Shown in pieces: positions 27,466 through 38,307 of a DNA stretch of 64,000 nt. A program made the position numbers and the translations under genes. Origin of the DNA: Symsagittifera roscoffensis (Eukaryota > Xenacoelomorpha > Acoela > Convolutidae); contig NC_087068.1 in NCBI RefSeq assembly GCF_963678635.1, forward strand, positions 17,613,872 to 17,677,871. Reading direction: 5' to 3'. Under the pieces are notes generated by a model that ran no database searches, was not told the origin of the DNA, and saw only the letters and a program-made list of their open reading frames with translations. The first letter of the stretch is position 1; each line of letters starts with the position of its first letter.

Positions 27466-28914
27466 ATTTTTAGTCTTCATCCGACGATCACCTACAAAAA
27501 CCACATAAAACAAATAAAGATCGCAAATTTCATCAAACAGATTTCAACAATTCTATTAATCTCTTACACTTATAAATTTATAAATTTAATAACAATGCAG
27601 TAAATTCATTTCTAAAATTTTCCCCACAAGCAGTAAATCTAATTATGATGAAAATTTGTAACTTAAAATTCCCCCATAACTAGCAGTAAAATTCCAAATT
27701 CTATGCAGTAAATTAATAAAATGCAAATGCAGTACTAACCTTTTGATATTCTCATTCATTCGCACAGAAATTCTATCCACACTCGCACAGCTCGCCCACG
27801 AAGAATTGTTTAAAATAATGAATTTCAGTTTCAAGTTTTCACACTCAACAACTCTAACATATAATAACATGTTTCAAACTTTCCTTTAACCCGGTTGGAA
27901 AGGAATTATATACTAAACAAAACTAACCAATGCAGCTTACTAAACACCACAACACATAGCATAACAGCATGACTAAGAAAAGGAAACCAACGGTACCCAA
28001 ACCGGATTAACCCAGTTTAAAACTGGATAATTTATTCTTTTGAAGACTATTATAAAGTCTAAGAAAGAAATAATAAAACACAAAAAAGTCGAAAGACAAA
28101 CCCATACCACAAACAATTTGATTTTTGAAAAAAGGACACAACCAACAAAACATAAGAAAAACCACAACAAACCCAACATAAAACGTTGTCACATAACAGG
28201 ACCCCTCACAAAAACCGCATGAAATCATACTCCCACTCCTGGCCTAACCCACCAGGAAGGACGTCCTGAGCATGCTCTATAGCCGGCCTAACCCACCGCG
28301 CTACATCCACGCTTTGTGACCACACCTCTATTTTTAATAAGAGCTACTCAAGTGTGAGTAACTCTTCAAAATAACCGAACTAAAACAAAAAGCTTTTGTG
28401 AAAACAACTAACTAAAATCATAATTAAAAAATATTAAACTAATAAATGTTTTATAAAATGTAAATTACATTATGCAATACATAGATCAGAATACAACACC
28501 AAGGACGAACATCTAAAGACAAAACGACCCCACTACACTCGAGAGAGAATGACCAACCACAATCGATATGCCACTCACAATCACAACTCAAAGGATTTAG
28601 AGTACGACTTGACTTCGCAGAAAAGGACTTCATTGAACTAGACCAATGACCACCTCGATGTTCAAGTATACGTACAGATCCGAGTAACCAGGCATCCCCT
28701 CCACGCACAATCTCCACGCCATTCCCAAATTAGATCAGACACAAAAGAAGTTCTCCACGCAGAACAGAAAAACCTGACATAGCAAACCATTCTGAAATCA
28801 GATTTGAGTTTGTTGCAAAGACTTAGTCGTTGTCACTAGAAGACACAACGTCTTATGTCTCTAACTCCAGCTTCCTGGAACTTCTTTAACAAAGAGGAAA
28901 CAGAAGAAATATGA
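27466..28914. other. 3' non-coding region of element 2
   Basis: No convincing genes. A cluster of GCAGTAAAT-like words (five between about 27596 and 27740) and a minus-strand tRNA-like A-box region near 28230-28310 are the only structures noticed. A purine-rich run (28890-28913) directly precedes the candidate LTR and may be the polypurine tract. Confidence 0.4.
28225..28320 (-). repeat. tRNA-like A-box segment, possible SINE head
   Basis: On the minus strand the word TAGCGCGGTGGGTTAGGC matches the internal A box of tRNA promoters, and GGTGGGTTAGGCC is repeated about 50 bases later. No B box is seen where one would be expected, so it is not a functional tRNA gene. It is best read as a degenerate tRNA-derived repeat. 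Confidence 0.3.
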
Positions 28915-29451
28915 TGTTCGCCAAACACGAACGTCCATCATCCATCCTTCGAATTGCAGAAGAACTATTCTAAAAAACTCTGTAAAACCCGGATGGGTGG
29001 AACCTGATCTAGACTACATTTTATGATTGGATAATTTAGATATTTTACCAATGTAAAGTATTTAATATTAACCAATCATGATCCATCTAACTAACAACCC
29101 ACTTATTTGTAAGTGCTGAAGTTACTTGTAATTTCAGCACCAGAGAGATTTGAATTTAACTTAGAAATTAGTTGGACTCTCCCGAGCACTTCAGCAGCCG
29201 CAATAAACCAGTATACCCTAGATCTATTGAGCCTAGCAGAGACTAGTTAAACAACCTGAGACTAGATAGTATAAGAGTAAGATTAGGATCGGTATTAGAC
29301 TAAGAAGTTGCACGAATCTATCCGGCCGAAAATAAGATAGCGTGACGAGCAGACGGTGTACCCTATCCGAAATTACTCTATGAGTTAACCAACTCGGTCC
29401 TAACTCATCAGTGTCGTTTTTTCTGTGTTGCGTGATAAGAAAATCTGAACA
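28915..29451 (+). repeat. Candidate 3' LTR of element 2
   Basis: 537 bases starting TGTTC and ending GAACA, a perfect 5-bp terminal inversion of the TG...CA kind. It is immediately preceded by a purine tract (aaagaggaaacagaagaaat, 28891-28910). Inside are an 8-bp hairpin (GTGCTGAA/TTCAGCAC, 29113-29140), an AATAAA near 29200 and AT-rich promoter-like DNA near 29020-29080. The partner 5' LTR is absent, so the ends are inferred. Confidence 0.5.
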
Positions 29452-31020
29452 AAAAATAGAAATAAGCAAATGCGACCAATATAGTCAAATAGGCCAATTG
29501 GAAAACGTTTTGCGACCTACATAGTCAAATAGGCCAATTGACTAGAAAAACAGAAAAAAATTATAAAACACTTTCAAAAATTTTTAAAATTAGAAGAAAA
29601 AATTGAAATTTTTTAAATCTTTCAAGTTTTTGATTCCCTAAAAAATCCCGAAAACTAATTTTTTGTATAAATAAAAATAAGTTTTCAAGGCTTAATTTAA
29701 GCTTACAAAGCTATTATAATTTTTATGCTCACCTCATTAGCTCGAAATCAGACCAAAAATCAAAAATTTCAAAGCGGTTTTTCTCAACAGAAATAATTTT
29801 CAAAGTTTTTTGAAGACGTTCACACCCCAATTGAATTATATATCACCCTACCCATTGCGATGATTATTTTGATTATTTGTGGTACCTGATTTTGTGTGGA
29901 AATCAAAAACCAAAAACAAAATAAAATAACCGAATACGAAGTTCCTCCACATTTCTTACATGATCAGAACAAAAAGGAGAACAAAAAATGAATTTTTTTT
30001 AATTTTCAAACTTTCCATACAATTTAATTTCACATTGAAGATCATAAAAATTCAATACATGCCGAAACAAAATATTTTGCAGATTTATTGAAAAAAGTTA
30101 AATAAAACAATATTTTTCCTGGTATTCAGGCAATACTTTCAATTTTGTTTATTTAATTTTAAGGTAGTTTATCTTCTAGCGTCAACAGCTGTGTCGGAGT
30201 TCATAAAAAGCATAGGGTGGTAATTGAGACTCCGAGTTCCAAAAAAACTCAAAACAGAGGTCCCATTGTCAAGAAAAAGTGACCTAATGTTTTGACCGCT
30301 AAGACTGGAGTTTAGTGAAAAGAGCGGAGTTGGCTCGTAACTTGATCAATTTTTGATTTAAATAATTTCAAATGTTGATTTATATGGTTCGAGAGAAAAT
30401 TATATTTTGTCGAAGTATCATATATTTTTAAAAAGTTTAGACACTTCCGCAAAAGGTTTTTTCTTGCTTTCATTGCATTTGCTGAAAAAATTCTTCTTCA
30501 GAAATTTTTTTTGCTCATGTTGATAACCCATATTTCTGAATGAAAACCAGTACTTTTTAGACACAAAAAGTGACGTTCATCACTGAAAGAAGTTTTGTTG
30601 ATATAAGATTCCAATTTGCTCTAACTTCTGCCTAATTTATTTTGGATATTTCTTTAATAAAACAGTTTAAACAAGCAAAATAAATTGGATTTTTTTTTTA
30701 GTTTTTGTTGTTTTTATCACTTTAATATGTGAAATGGATTTGTCTGCTCTATTTTAGGAATTTTAAAAATCTCTCAGGTGTCAAGAGGTACCATATTAGA
30801 GTGCGTTCAAAATTGAAGCAAAATCCGCAACAAAAAGTTTTAAAAAACTTTTGTTTCTCGATAATTTTTTTTTTGAAAGTCTTAAAGATGATTTATCAAA
30901 AATGTTATTTGAAATTTTTTTATATTTAATTTTATTTGTACAATAATTGCCTACTCTTCTTTACGGTTTTAACATCAGGTCAATTAACCATTCATAAGTA
31001 TATCAGGTTTATAGTAAAAG
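29452..31020. other. AT-rich intergenic DNA
   Basis: No supportable gene. A 40-bp period direct duplication (tgcgaccwayatagtcaaat..., at 29471 and 29511) lies just outside the candidate LTR. The remainder is T/A-run-rich sequence with only short frames. Confidence 0.5.
29471..29540. repeat. Two direct 30-bp repeats, 40-bp period
   Basis: Nearly identical 30-base words start at 29471 and 29511 and end in caaataggccaattg, differing at two positions. They begin 20 bases past the candidate LTR end. Confidence 0.85.
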
Positions 31021-31285
31021 CAGGGGCGGATTTAGGGGGGCGAACCCCCCCCCCTCTCCCTCAGGGATTAGACCCCCTGCCGACCCAAAGGTTCCCCCCT
31101 TTGATACTTTTTAAGAAATCTATTTTTGGCCAACTGATCTCGAAATTTTTCTAAAAGCGCCTTCGGCGTCAAGAAATACTATTTTTGAGGGGGAGCGCGA
31201 AATACCAAAATTTTCCGAAAAGTGCCCAAAAACGGCTTTTTTGACCTGTTTTTTCAAAAACTTGCCGCAGTTTGATTCACAAAAT
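31021..31285 (-). mobile_element. Truncated hAT-like MITE copy
   Basis: Starts with CAGGGGCGGATTTAG, followed by long G and C runs. It then parallels, in reverse orientation, the element at 49274-49636 (shared gcgcc...ggcgtcaa, tttttgaggggg, aaaagtgcc and cctgttttttcaaaaa words). The other terminus is not found, so the copy is truncated. Confidence 0.6.
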
Positions 31286-31539
31286 TTTCCATGTTTTTAT
31301 GTTATTTTTAATGAGAATCGCTATTTTTTTATTGATTATTATTGCGCGAGTTTTCGTTGTTATTGCAATTTTCTTACAGTGTTTGAAAAAAATGTTGACC
31401 GAAATATAATGATTTGAAAAAAAAATTTGTTTGAATTGTTTCCTCCACACAATTTAAAGATATAGGGACATATTTCCATTTTTTTGGTCAAATATTTGGA
31501 TCAATTACCAAGCCTCAATTTATTCGGAACGATATCTGT

Positions 31540-31770
31540 GGGGAATTATTTCACCGCGTTCGCATTAAATTTCCCGCGCATTGTTTCTCCCAAATTGGAA
31601 ATTTTCAAACTCCTATTCGTACTCAGAAACTGTTCACAGGTGAAACATTTTTTGAGTTGAAGCTCACGGCATTGAATTCTTTCAGCTGGCTTTAACAAAT
31701 TTGAGCAAAACATGTCCAAATTGGTTTGATACAAGAACTCTCCAGGAATCATTATTCTGTCACTTTGCTG
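31540..31770 (-). mobile_element. Old, degenerate HINE fragment
   Basis: On the minus strand the words for the internal HINE segment (tgagctcaaatttgaaaagatatttcacctgtga) can be followed in diverged form, next to a much better copy that begins at 31790. Neither end is intact. Confidence 0.35.
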
Positions 31771-31789
31771 AAAGTCCGAGCAATGAAAA

Positions 31790-32320
31790 CAAGACTGCTC
31801 GTATCAGGGCGAAGCCCTGAATGTTCCGACTGCCTTTTAAGATTAATGGAGCAAAAATAACTTTAAAAAATTATTTGAAATAAAATAAAATGAAATTTTT
31901 TTTTTAATTTGAATTTTTTTTAAATGAAAATTATCCCCCCACACGCCATATAAAGTACAAAAGGATAGATTTCGTTCCTTGAAACAAAACAATTATGGCA
32001 AATAAGCTTCTTTCAACCATTTTGCAACGACTTCTAAGACGGATTAAATCTCCGCTTACGCGTTAATAGCGCGAAATATATCGCGCGTTAATTGTCCCAA
32101 ATTGGCCAAAATGGCAACCCTTAAACCCCCGTAACTTTACGAAAAATGACCACAGGTGAAATATCTTTTAAAATTTGAGCTCAGGACAACAATACCTTTT
32201 GAATGATATAAAAAAATTCCGTCAAAAAAGGCTAGTTAAAAAGTCAAAATTTGTCTGAAGAAACAAAAAAACCCACCCCGAGCACAAATATTCCGTTACT
32301 TTCGTATCGAAAGTCGGAAC
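31790..32320 (-). mobile_element. HINE-type helentron-like element, copy 1
   Basis: Full-length minus-strand copy (531 bp). Read on its own strand it begins GTTCCGACTTTCGATACG, has the internal GCGCGA...TCGCGC inverted words, the subterminal AGTCGGAAC, the CAGGGC-TTC-GCCCTG hairpin, and ends CAGTCTTG. It is head-to-head with copy 2 across a 75-bp spacer. It has no coding capacity, so movement would need a Rep/Helicase supplied elsewhere. Confidence 0.75.
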
Positions 32321-32395
32321 AACAATGATTTGGCTAAAACAAGCGGACAACTTAACCAAAGACCATTCAAACGAATATAACAAAGTTAGGTCATT

Positions 32396-32924
32396 GTTCC
32401 GACTTTCGATACGAAAGTGACGGAATATTTGTGCTCGGGGTGGGTTTTTTTCTTCAGACAAATTTCGACTTTTTAACTAGCCATTTTTGACAGAATTTTT
32501 TATATCATTCGAAAAGTATTGTTGTCTTGAGCTCAAATTTGAAAAGATAATTTACCTGTGATTGTTTTTCGTAAAGTTACGGGGGTTTAAAGATTGCCAT
32601 TTTGGCCAATTTGGGACAATTAACGCGCGACATATTTCGCGCTATTAACGCGTTAGCGGAGAGTTAATCCGCCTTAGAAATTGTTCCAAATTGGCTAAAA
32701 GAAGTTTATTTGCCATAAATGGTTTGTTACAAGGAGCGAAATCTATCCTTTTGTACTTTATATGGCGTGTGGGGTGATGATTTTCAATAAAAATTTTCAC
32801 ATTTTAGAAGAAAAAAAAATTTCTTTTGTTTTATTTTATTGATTTTTTTAATGTTATTACTGCTACATAAACCTTAAAAGGCAGTCGAAACATTCAGAGC
32901 TTTGCCCTGATACGAGCAGTCTTG
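32396..32924 (+). mobile_element. HINE-type element, copy 2
   Basis: Plus-strand copy of about 529 bp with a 5' GTTCCGACTTTCG terminus and a 3' end CAGTCTTG. The hairpin is mutated (CAGAGCTTTGCCCTG) and the subterminal repeat is AGTCGAAAC. It is directly abutted by copy 3 with only TT between. Confidence 0.75.
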
Positions 32925-32926
32925 TT

Positions 32927-33462
32927 GTTCCGACTTTCGATACGAAAGTAACGGAATATTTGTGCTCGGGGTGGGTTTTTTTTTCAGACAAATTTCGACT
33001 TCTTAACTAGCCATTTTTGACGAAATTTTTTTAAATCATTCGAAAGCCATTGTTGTCCTGAACCTAAATTTGAAAAGATATTTCACCTGTCATCATTTTT
33101 TGTAAAGTTATGAGGGTTTAAAGATTGCCATTTTGGCCATTTTGACCAATTTGGGACAATTAACGCGCGATATAATTCGCGCTATTAACGCGCAAGCGGA
33201 GATTAATCCATCTTATAAATCGTTCCAGATTGGTTGAACAAAGCTTATTGGCCACAATTGATTTGTTACAAGGAACGAAATCTATCTTTTTGTACTTTAT
33301 ATGGCGTGTGGGGTGATGATTTTCACAAAAAATTTCAAATTTTGGGAAAAAAATTTTCTTTTTATTTTATTTCATTTAATTTTTCATGTTATTACTGCTG
33401 CTCCATAAACCTTAAAAGGCAGTCGGAACCTTCAGGGCTTCGCCCTGATACGAGCAGTCTTG
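32927..33462 (+). mobile_element. HINE-type element, copy 3
   Basis: First element of the 3.19-kb tandem unit. The 5' GTTCCGACT and subterminal AGTCGGAAC are inverted repeats. The 3' hairpin CAGGGCTTCGCCCTG and terminal CAGTCTTG are intact. Confidence 0.78.
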
Positions 33463-33464
33463 TT

Positions 33465-33990
33465 GTTCCGACTTTCGATACGAAAGTAACGGAATATTTG
33501 TGCTCGGGGTGGGTTTTTTTTTCTTCAGACAAATTTCGACTTTTTAACTAGCCATTTTTGATGGAATTTTTTAATATCATTCGAAAGGTATTGTTGTCTT
33601 GAGCTCAAATTTGAAAAGATATTTCACCTGTGATCATTTTTCGTAAAATTACGGGGGTTTAAAGATTGCAATTACGGCCAATTTGGGACAATTAACGCGC
33701 GATATTTCGCGCTATTAACGCGTGAGCGGAGAGTTAATCCGTCTTATAAATCGTTCCAAATTGGTTAAAAGAAGCTTATTTACCATAATTGGTTTGTTAA
33801 AAGGAGCGAAATCTATCCTTTTGTACTTTATATGGCGTGTGGGGGGATGATTTTCATAAAAAATTTCAAATTTTAGAAAAAAAAATTTCATTTTTTTTAT
33901 TTCATTGAATTTTTTAATGTTATTACTGCTCCATAAACCTTAAAAGGCAGTCGGAACATTCAGGGCTTTGCCCTGTTACGTGCAACCTTG
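33465..33990 (+). mobile_element. HINE-type element, copy 4
   Basis: Abuts copy 3 across TT. The 3' end is slightly diverged (GTTACGTGCAACCTTG), with hairpin CAGGGCTTTGCCCTG. It is followed by the 2.1-kb passenger segment of the duplication. Confidence 0.75.
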
Positions 33991-34929
33991 TTTCCATTTG
34001 GAAAGTTTTTGAATTTTAGGTTACCGACAAACACCGACTCAAGCGCTCAACTCCACGCGAGTATAAGATCAGTGAATTATCTCGAAAAAATTGATCCAGT
34101 TGTCTCAAATTCATGAGTTTTCTCTACTGATTTGACGCAGAAACAACCTTATTGTAAATTGAAGCAAGATAAATGTTCCAAATACATGATATAAACATCA
34201 TTTGGTAAATTAGTTTGGGTGTAGGGAGAGTGTCCATAATTCTTTTTTTTTAAAGTTTTATCAAAATTTTGACCCACATTTATTTCAGACACATTAAGGG
34301 ACATTTGGAACATTCAAAACTTCGTTTCAGTTCCCGTGTTTTGAGGATATTGTGCTAATTGCACCCCCACCGGTCACGCTCATTCAAGCTATCATCAATG
34401 TGCTTCAGCTCTGAAGTTTGTCTACTTCAACACATTGAAATGCACCATCGAGTTTAACTTTCGCACTAAATCATGCAGGCATAATTTTTCTATCAGCTCT
34501 GTTCACAATGGCGTGTTGCTTTTTGGAAAAAAATTCAATTTGAATCACTGAATTTAAAACTTCAAAATATTAGCTTATTTACTATCGAATCACGATTGTA
34601 AACAAAATTTGAACCTAAATTTATTTCCTTCTTCATTATGATTATTCATTGATTTTAATTAATTAAAATGCGATTTGGATTCTTCTATTCAATTTCAATT
34701 ATTTCTCGAGCATTCAACGGACAATTTAAGTTATACATCGATTAGTTTGGACATAAAACAGATTCATTTAGTAATTTTAAGAGTTCAGATTCAGTAAATT
34801 TAAATACTAAGATTCAATGATTTTAAATATTGCGATTCAGTGAATTTAAATAAGATTTAGTGATTTGGACGATTTTTAAAACAGAATAATAAGATAATAA
34901 TATCAGATACCAATGTTGCAGAACTTCAT

Positions 34930-35116
34930 TTAAGCAGAAGTTTTTGACGTTTTGGTCTGTCTCCAAGACTCGATTGAGCTGCCGCCTCTCTCGTTGTGTT
35001 GTTTGTCGCATTTCTTCCAGCAGTCGAAGCAGGCAGTACATAGAATAATAACCAAAGCGACAGAAATTAAAACCGACACCCAAACCATGTAGAAACACCA
35101 GCCGGGTTTTGTACCG
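34930..35116 (-). CDS. Terminal exon copy A of claudin-like gene (TM4 and tail)
   Basis: Minus-strand exon: 3' splice site (ctgaccatcag) just above 35116, then one base plus 61 codons and TAA (34930-34932). It encodes GTKPGWCFYMVW..., a fourth membrane helix and a Cys/Lys/Ser-rich cytoplasmic tail. This aligns with the WCFYLVW helix of the intact paralogue at 47610-48215. It is identical to copy B at 38121-38307 because both ride in the 3.19-kb duplication. It could serve as an alternative last exon or lie unused downstream of copy B. Confidence 0.7.
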
Positions 35117-36117
35117 CTGATGGTCAGATCAAATTTAAAATATTCGGAAAATCAAAATTCACAAACATTTAATACGAATTCTCAGAAATTTTTGATGAAC
35201 ATCTAAAAAATTCAGAAAGCAAAATTTACGACAGAAAAACGAATAGAAACAGAAACAGTAACTTTTCTTAGGTATCCATGTCACTTAAAGTATCCAGTTT
35301 CTACCTCTCCATCTTAATTATTTCAAAAACTACCGCCGTCACTGCCCAAATTCAGGGACAAATCTACGATATTCTCGATAGAAGCGGATTTTCTTTTTTT
35401 GTAAATTTGATTTTCGAGGTATGGCAAATTACAATAAAAGTCCTTTTTTCCAGAATTTATGTGCTACCAGATTAGTCATTTTTAAGGCTCCTAGCAGATA
35501 CAGTTCTAAAATCAAAAAACGGAATTATAAAACAATGCTCAAAAATGTTGTAATTATTTTCGCCACTCCAATTGGTTATACGAACGCTTCCAAAACCATT
35601 TAGGACCCTAGAATAATACCAGTTCCAAAAAAATTCTGGCCCCAAATTTGCCTTTAGAAAAAGTTACGGTTGACCGGACAAATTTTTATGGTCATATTTA
35701 AAAGTGCTAACAATGTCAAACCCCGTACCCAATTTATTACTGGTTCCTTAAGCGACAAAAAACTATATTTTTGCAATAAAATTCTTTTGAAAACTTCCTC
35801 TCAGTTGCCTCTCAATATCCTCCCTCGCATAATTTTTGTACCAATTTTCAAAGAAATTGACATATATTTGTGCTCGGGTGGTTTTTTCTCGGATGATTTT
35901 CTACTTTTTATCAGGCCGAGATTTGAAAAAAAATTTAAATCATCCTAAAATCATTTATGTTGTGAGCTAGAACTTGAACGATATTCAAAATTTGCGATGA
36001 ATTTTGCAAATTATTAAGGTTTGAAAGTTGCCAGTTTCGCAGTGCTAGTAACGCGTAAGCAGCGGAATAATTTGGCTCGGAAATTATTCCAGATTGAGTT
36101 AAGGAATGGTAGTTGTT

Positions 36118-36653
36118 GTTCCGACTTTCGATACGAAAGTAACGGAATATTTGTGCTCGGGGTGGGTTTTTTTTTCAGACAAATTTCGACTTCTTAACTA
36201 GCCATTTTTGACGAAATTTTTTTATATCATTCGAAAGCCATTGTTGTCCTGAACTTAAATTTGAAAAAATATTTCACTTGTGATCATTTTTTGTAAAGTT
36301 ATGAGGGTTTAAAGATTGCCATTTTGGCCATTTTGACCAATTTGGGACAATTAACGCGCGATATAATTCGCGCTATTAACGCGCAAGCGGAGATTAATCC
36401 ATCTTATAAATCGTTCCAAATTGGTTGAACGAAGCTTATTTGCCACAATTGATCTGTTACAAGGAACGAAATCTATCTTTTTGTACTTTATATGGCGTGT
36501 GGGGTGATGATTTTCACAAAAAATTTCAAATTTTGGAAAAACAATTTTCTTTTTATTTAATTTCATTTAATTTTTCATGTTATTACTGCTGCTCCATAAA
36601 CCTTAAAAGGCGGTCGGAACCTTCAGGGCTTCGCCCTGATACGAGCAGTCTTG
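36118..36653 (+). mobile_element. HINE-type element, copy 5
   Basis: Counterpart of copy 3 in the second 3.19-kb unit, with the same termini and hairpin. The subterminal repeat reads GGTCGGAAC. Confidence 0.78.
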
Positions 36654-36655
36654 TT

Positions 36656-37180
36656 GTTCCGACGTTCGATACGAAAGTAACGGAATATTTGTGCTCGGGG
36701 TGGGTTTTTTTTTCTTCAGACAAATTTCGGCTTTTCAACTAGCCATTTTTGACGGAATTTTTTATATCATTCGAAAGGTATTGTTGTTTTGAGCTCAAAT
36801 TTGAAAAGATATTTCACATGTGATCATTTGTCGTAAAGTTACGTGGGTTTAAAGATTGCAATTACGGCCAATTTGGGACAATTAACGCGCGATATTTCGA
36901 GCTATTAACGCGTGAGCGGAGAGTTAATCCGTCTTAGAAATCGTTCCAAATTGGTTAAAAGAAGCCTTTTTACCATAATTGGTTTGTTACAAGGAGCGAA
37001 ATCTATCCTTTTGTACTTTATATGGCGTGTGGGGGGATGTTTTTCATAAAAAATTTCAAATTTTAGAAAAAAAAATTTCATTTTTTTTATTTCATTGAAT
37101 TTTTTAATGTTATTACTGCTCCATAAACCTTAAAAGGCAGTCGGAACATTCAGGGCTTTGCCCTGTTACGTGCAGTCTTG
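36656..37180 (+). mobile_element. HINE-type element, copy 6
   Basis: Counterpart of copy 4. The 5' repeat is mutated to GTTCCGACG. The 3' end GTTACGTGCAGTCTTG is closer to the family consensus than in copy 4. Confidence 0.75.
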
Positions 37181-38120
37181 TTTCCATTTGGAAAGTTATT
37201 GAATTTTAGGTTACCGACAAACACCGACTCAAGCGCTCAACTCCACGCGAGTATAAGATCAGTGAATTATCTCGAACAAATTGATCCAGTTGTCTCAAAT
37301 TCATGAGTTTTCTCTGTCTGATTTGACGCAGAAACAATCTTATTGTAAATTGAAGCAAGATAATTGTTCCAAATACAAGATATAAACATCATTTGCTAAA
37401 TTATATTGGGTGTAGGGAAAGTGTCCATAATTCTTTTTTTTTAAAGTTTTATCAAAATTTTAACCCACTTTTATTTCAGACACATTAAGGGACATTTGGA
37501 ACAATCAAAACTTTGTTTCGGTTCCCGTGTTTTGAGCATATTGTGCTAATTGCACCCCCACCGGTCACGCTCATTCAGGCTATCATCAATGTGCTTCAGC
37601 TCTGAAGTTTGTCTACTTCAACACATTGAAATGCACCATCGAGTTTAACTTTTGCACTAAATCATGCAGGCATAATTTTTCTATCAGCTCTGTTCACAAT
37701 GGCGTGTTGCTTTTTGGAAAAAAATTCAATTTGAATCACTGAATTTAAAACTTCAAAATATTAGCTTATTTACTATCGAATCACGATTGTAAACAAAATT
37801 TGAACCTAAATTTATTTCCTTCTTCATTATGATTATTCATTGATTTTAATTAATTAAAATGCGATTTGGATTCTTCTATTCAATTTCAATTATTTCTCGA
37901 GCATTCAACGGACAATTTAAGTTATACATCGATTAGTTTGGACATAAAACAGATTCATTTAGTAATTTTAAGAGTTCAGATTGAGTAAATTTAAATACTA
38001 AGATTCAATGATTTTAAATATTGCGATTCAGTGAATTTAAATAAGATTTAGTGATTTGGACGATTTTTAAAACAGAATAATAAGATAATAATATCAGATA
38101 CCAATGTTGCAGAACTTCAT

Positions 38121-38307
38121 TTAAGCAGAAGTTTTTGACGTTTTGGTCTGTCTCCAAGACTCGATTGAGCTGCCGCCTCTCTCGTTGTGTTGTTTGTCGC
38201 ATTTCTTCCAGCAGTCGAAGCAGGCAGTACATAGAATAATAACCAAAGCGACAGAAATTAAAACCGACACCCAAACCATGTAGAAACACCAGCCGGGTTT
38301 TGTACCG
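38121..38307 (-). CDS. Terminal exon copy B of claudin-like gene (TM4 and tail)
   Basis: Identical to copy A, 3191 bases further on, and the nearer one to exons 1-2 at 43502-44273. With the acceptor at 38308 the reading frame joins exon 2 in phase 2 (ag + c gives Ser) and completes a protein of 203 residues, nearly the length of the 201-residue paralogue. Confidence 0.75.

Larger units (their letters stand above)
17925..29451 (+). mobile_element. Retrovirus-like Ty3/Gypsy element with env, 5'-truncated in RT
   Basis: Homology to retroelement sequence begins abruptly at the RT thumb (QFLGH motif, about 17938). 5' LTR, gag, protease and RT catalytic core are missing. The base composition switches at the same point from purine-rich and GC-richer to AT-rich with a G-poor plus strand. 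RNase H, integrase, a run of five tightly packed frames including an env-like glycoprotein, and a candidate 3' LTR follow. The breakpoint is not at an LTR, so this is a truncated copy or an assembly join. Confidence 0.7.

Noticed and set aside
28451-28717. 88-codon minus-strand frame and a 50-codon plus-strand frame over the same DNA
   Set aside because: Both are short, unrecognised and without signals; likely chance frames in the 3' region of element 2.
33234-33551. 105-codon frame in HINE copies (also 36425-36742)
   Set aside because: Runs across the junction of two adjacent non-coding elements and is repeated only because the elements are repeated.
34823-35098. 91-codon minus-strand frame and its copy at 38014-38289
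   Set aside because: Wrong reading frame over a real exon; the claudin-like terminal exon is read in another frame with its own splice acceptor.
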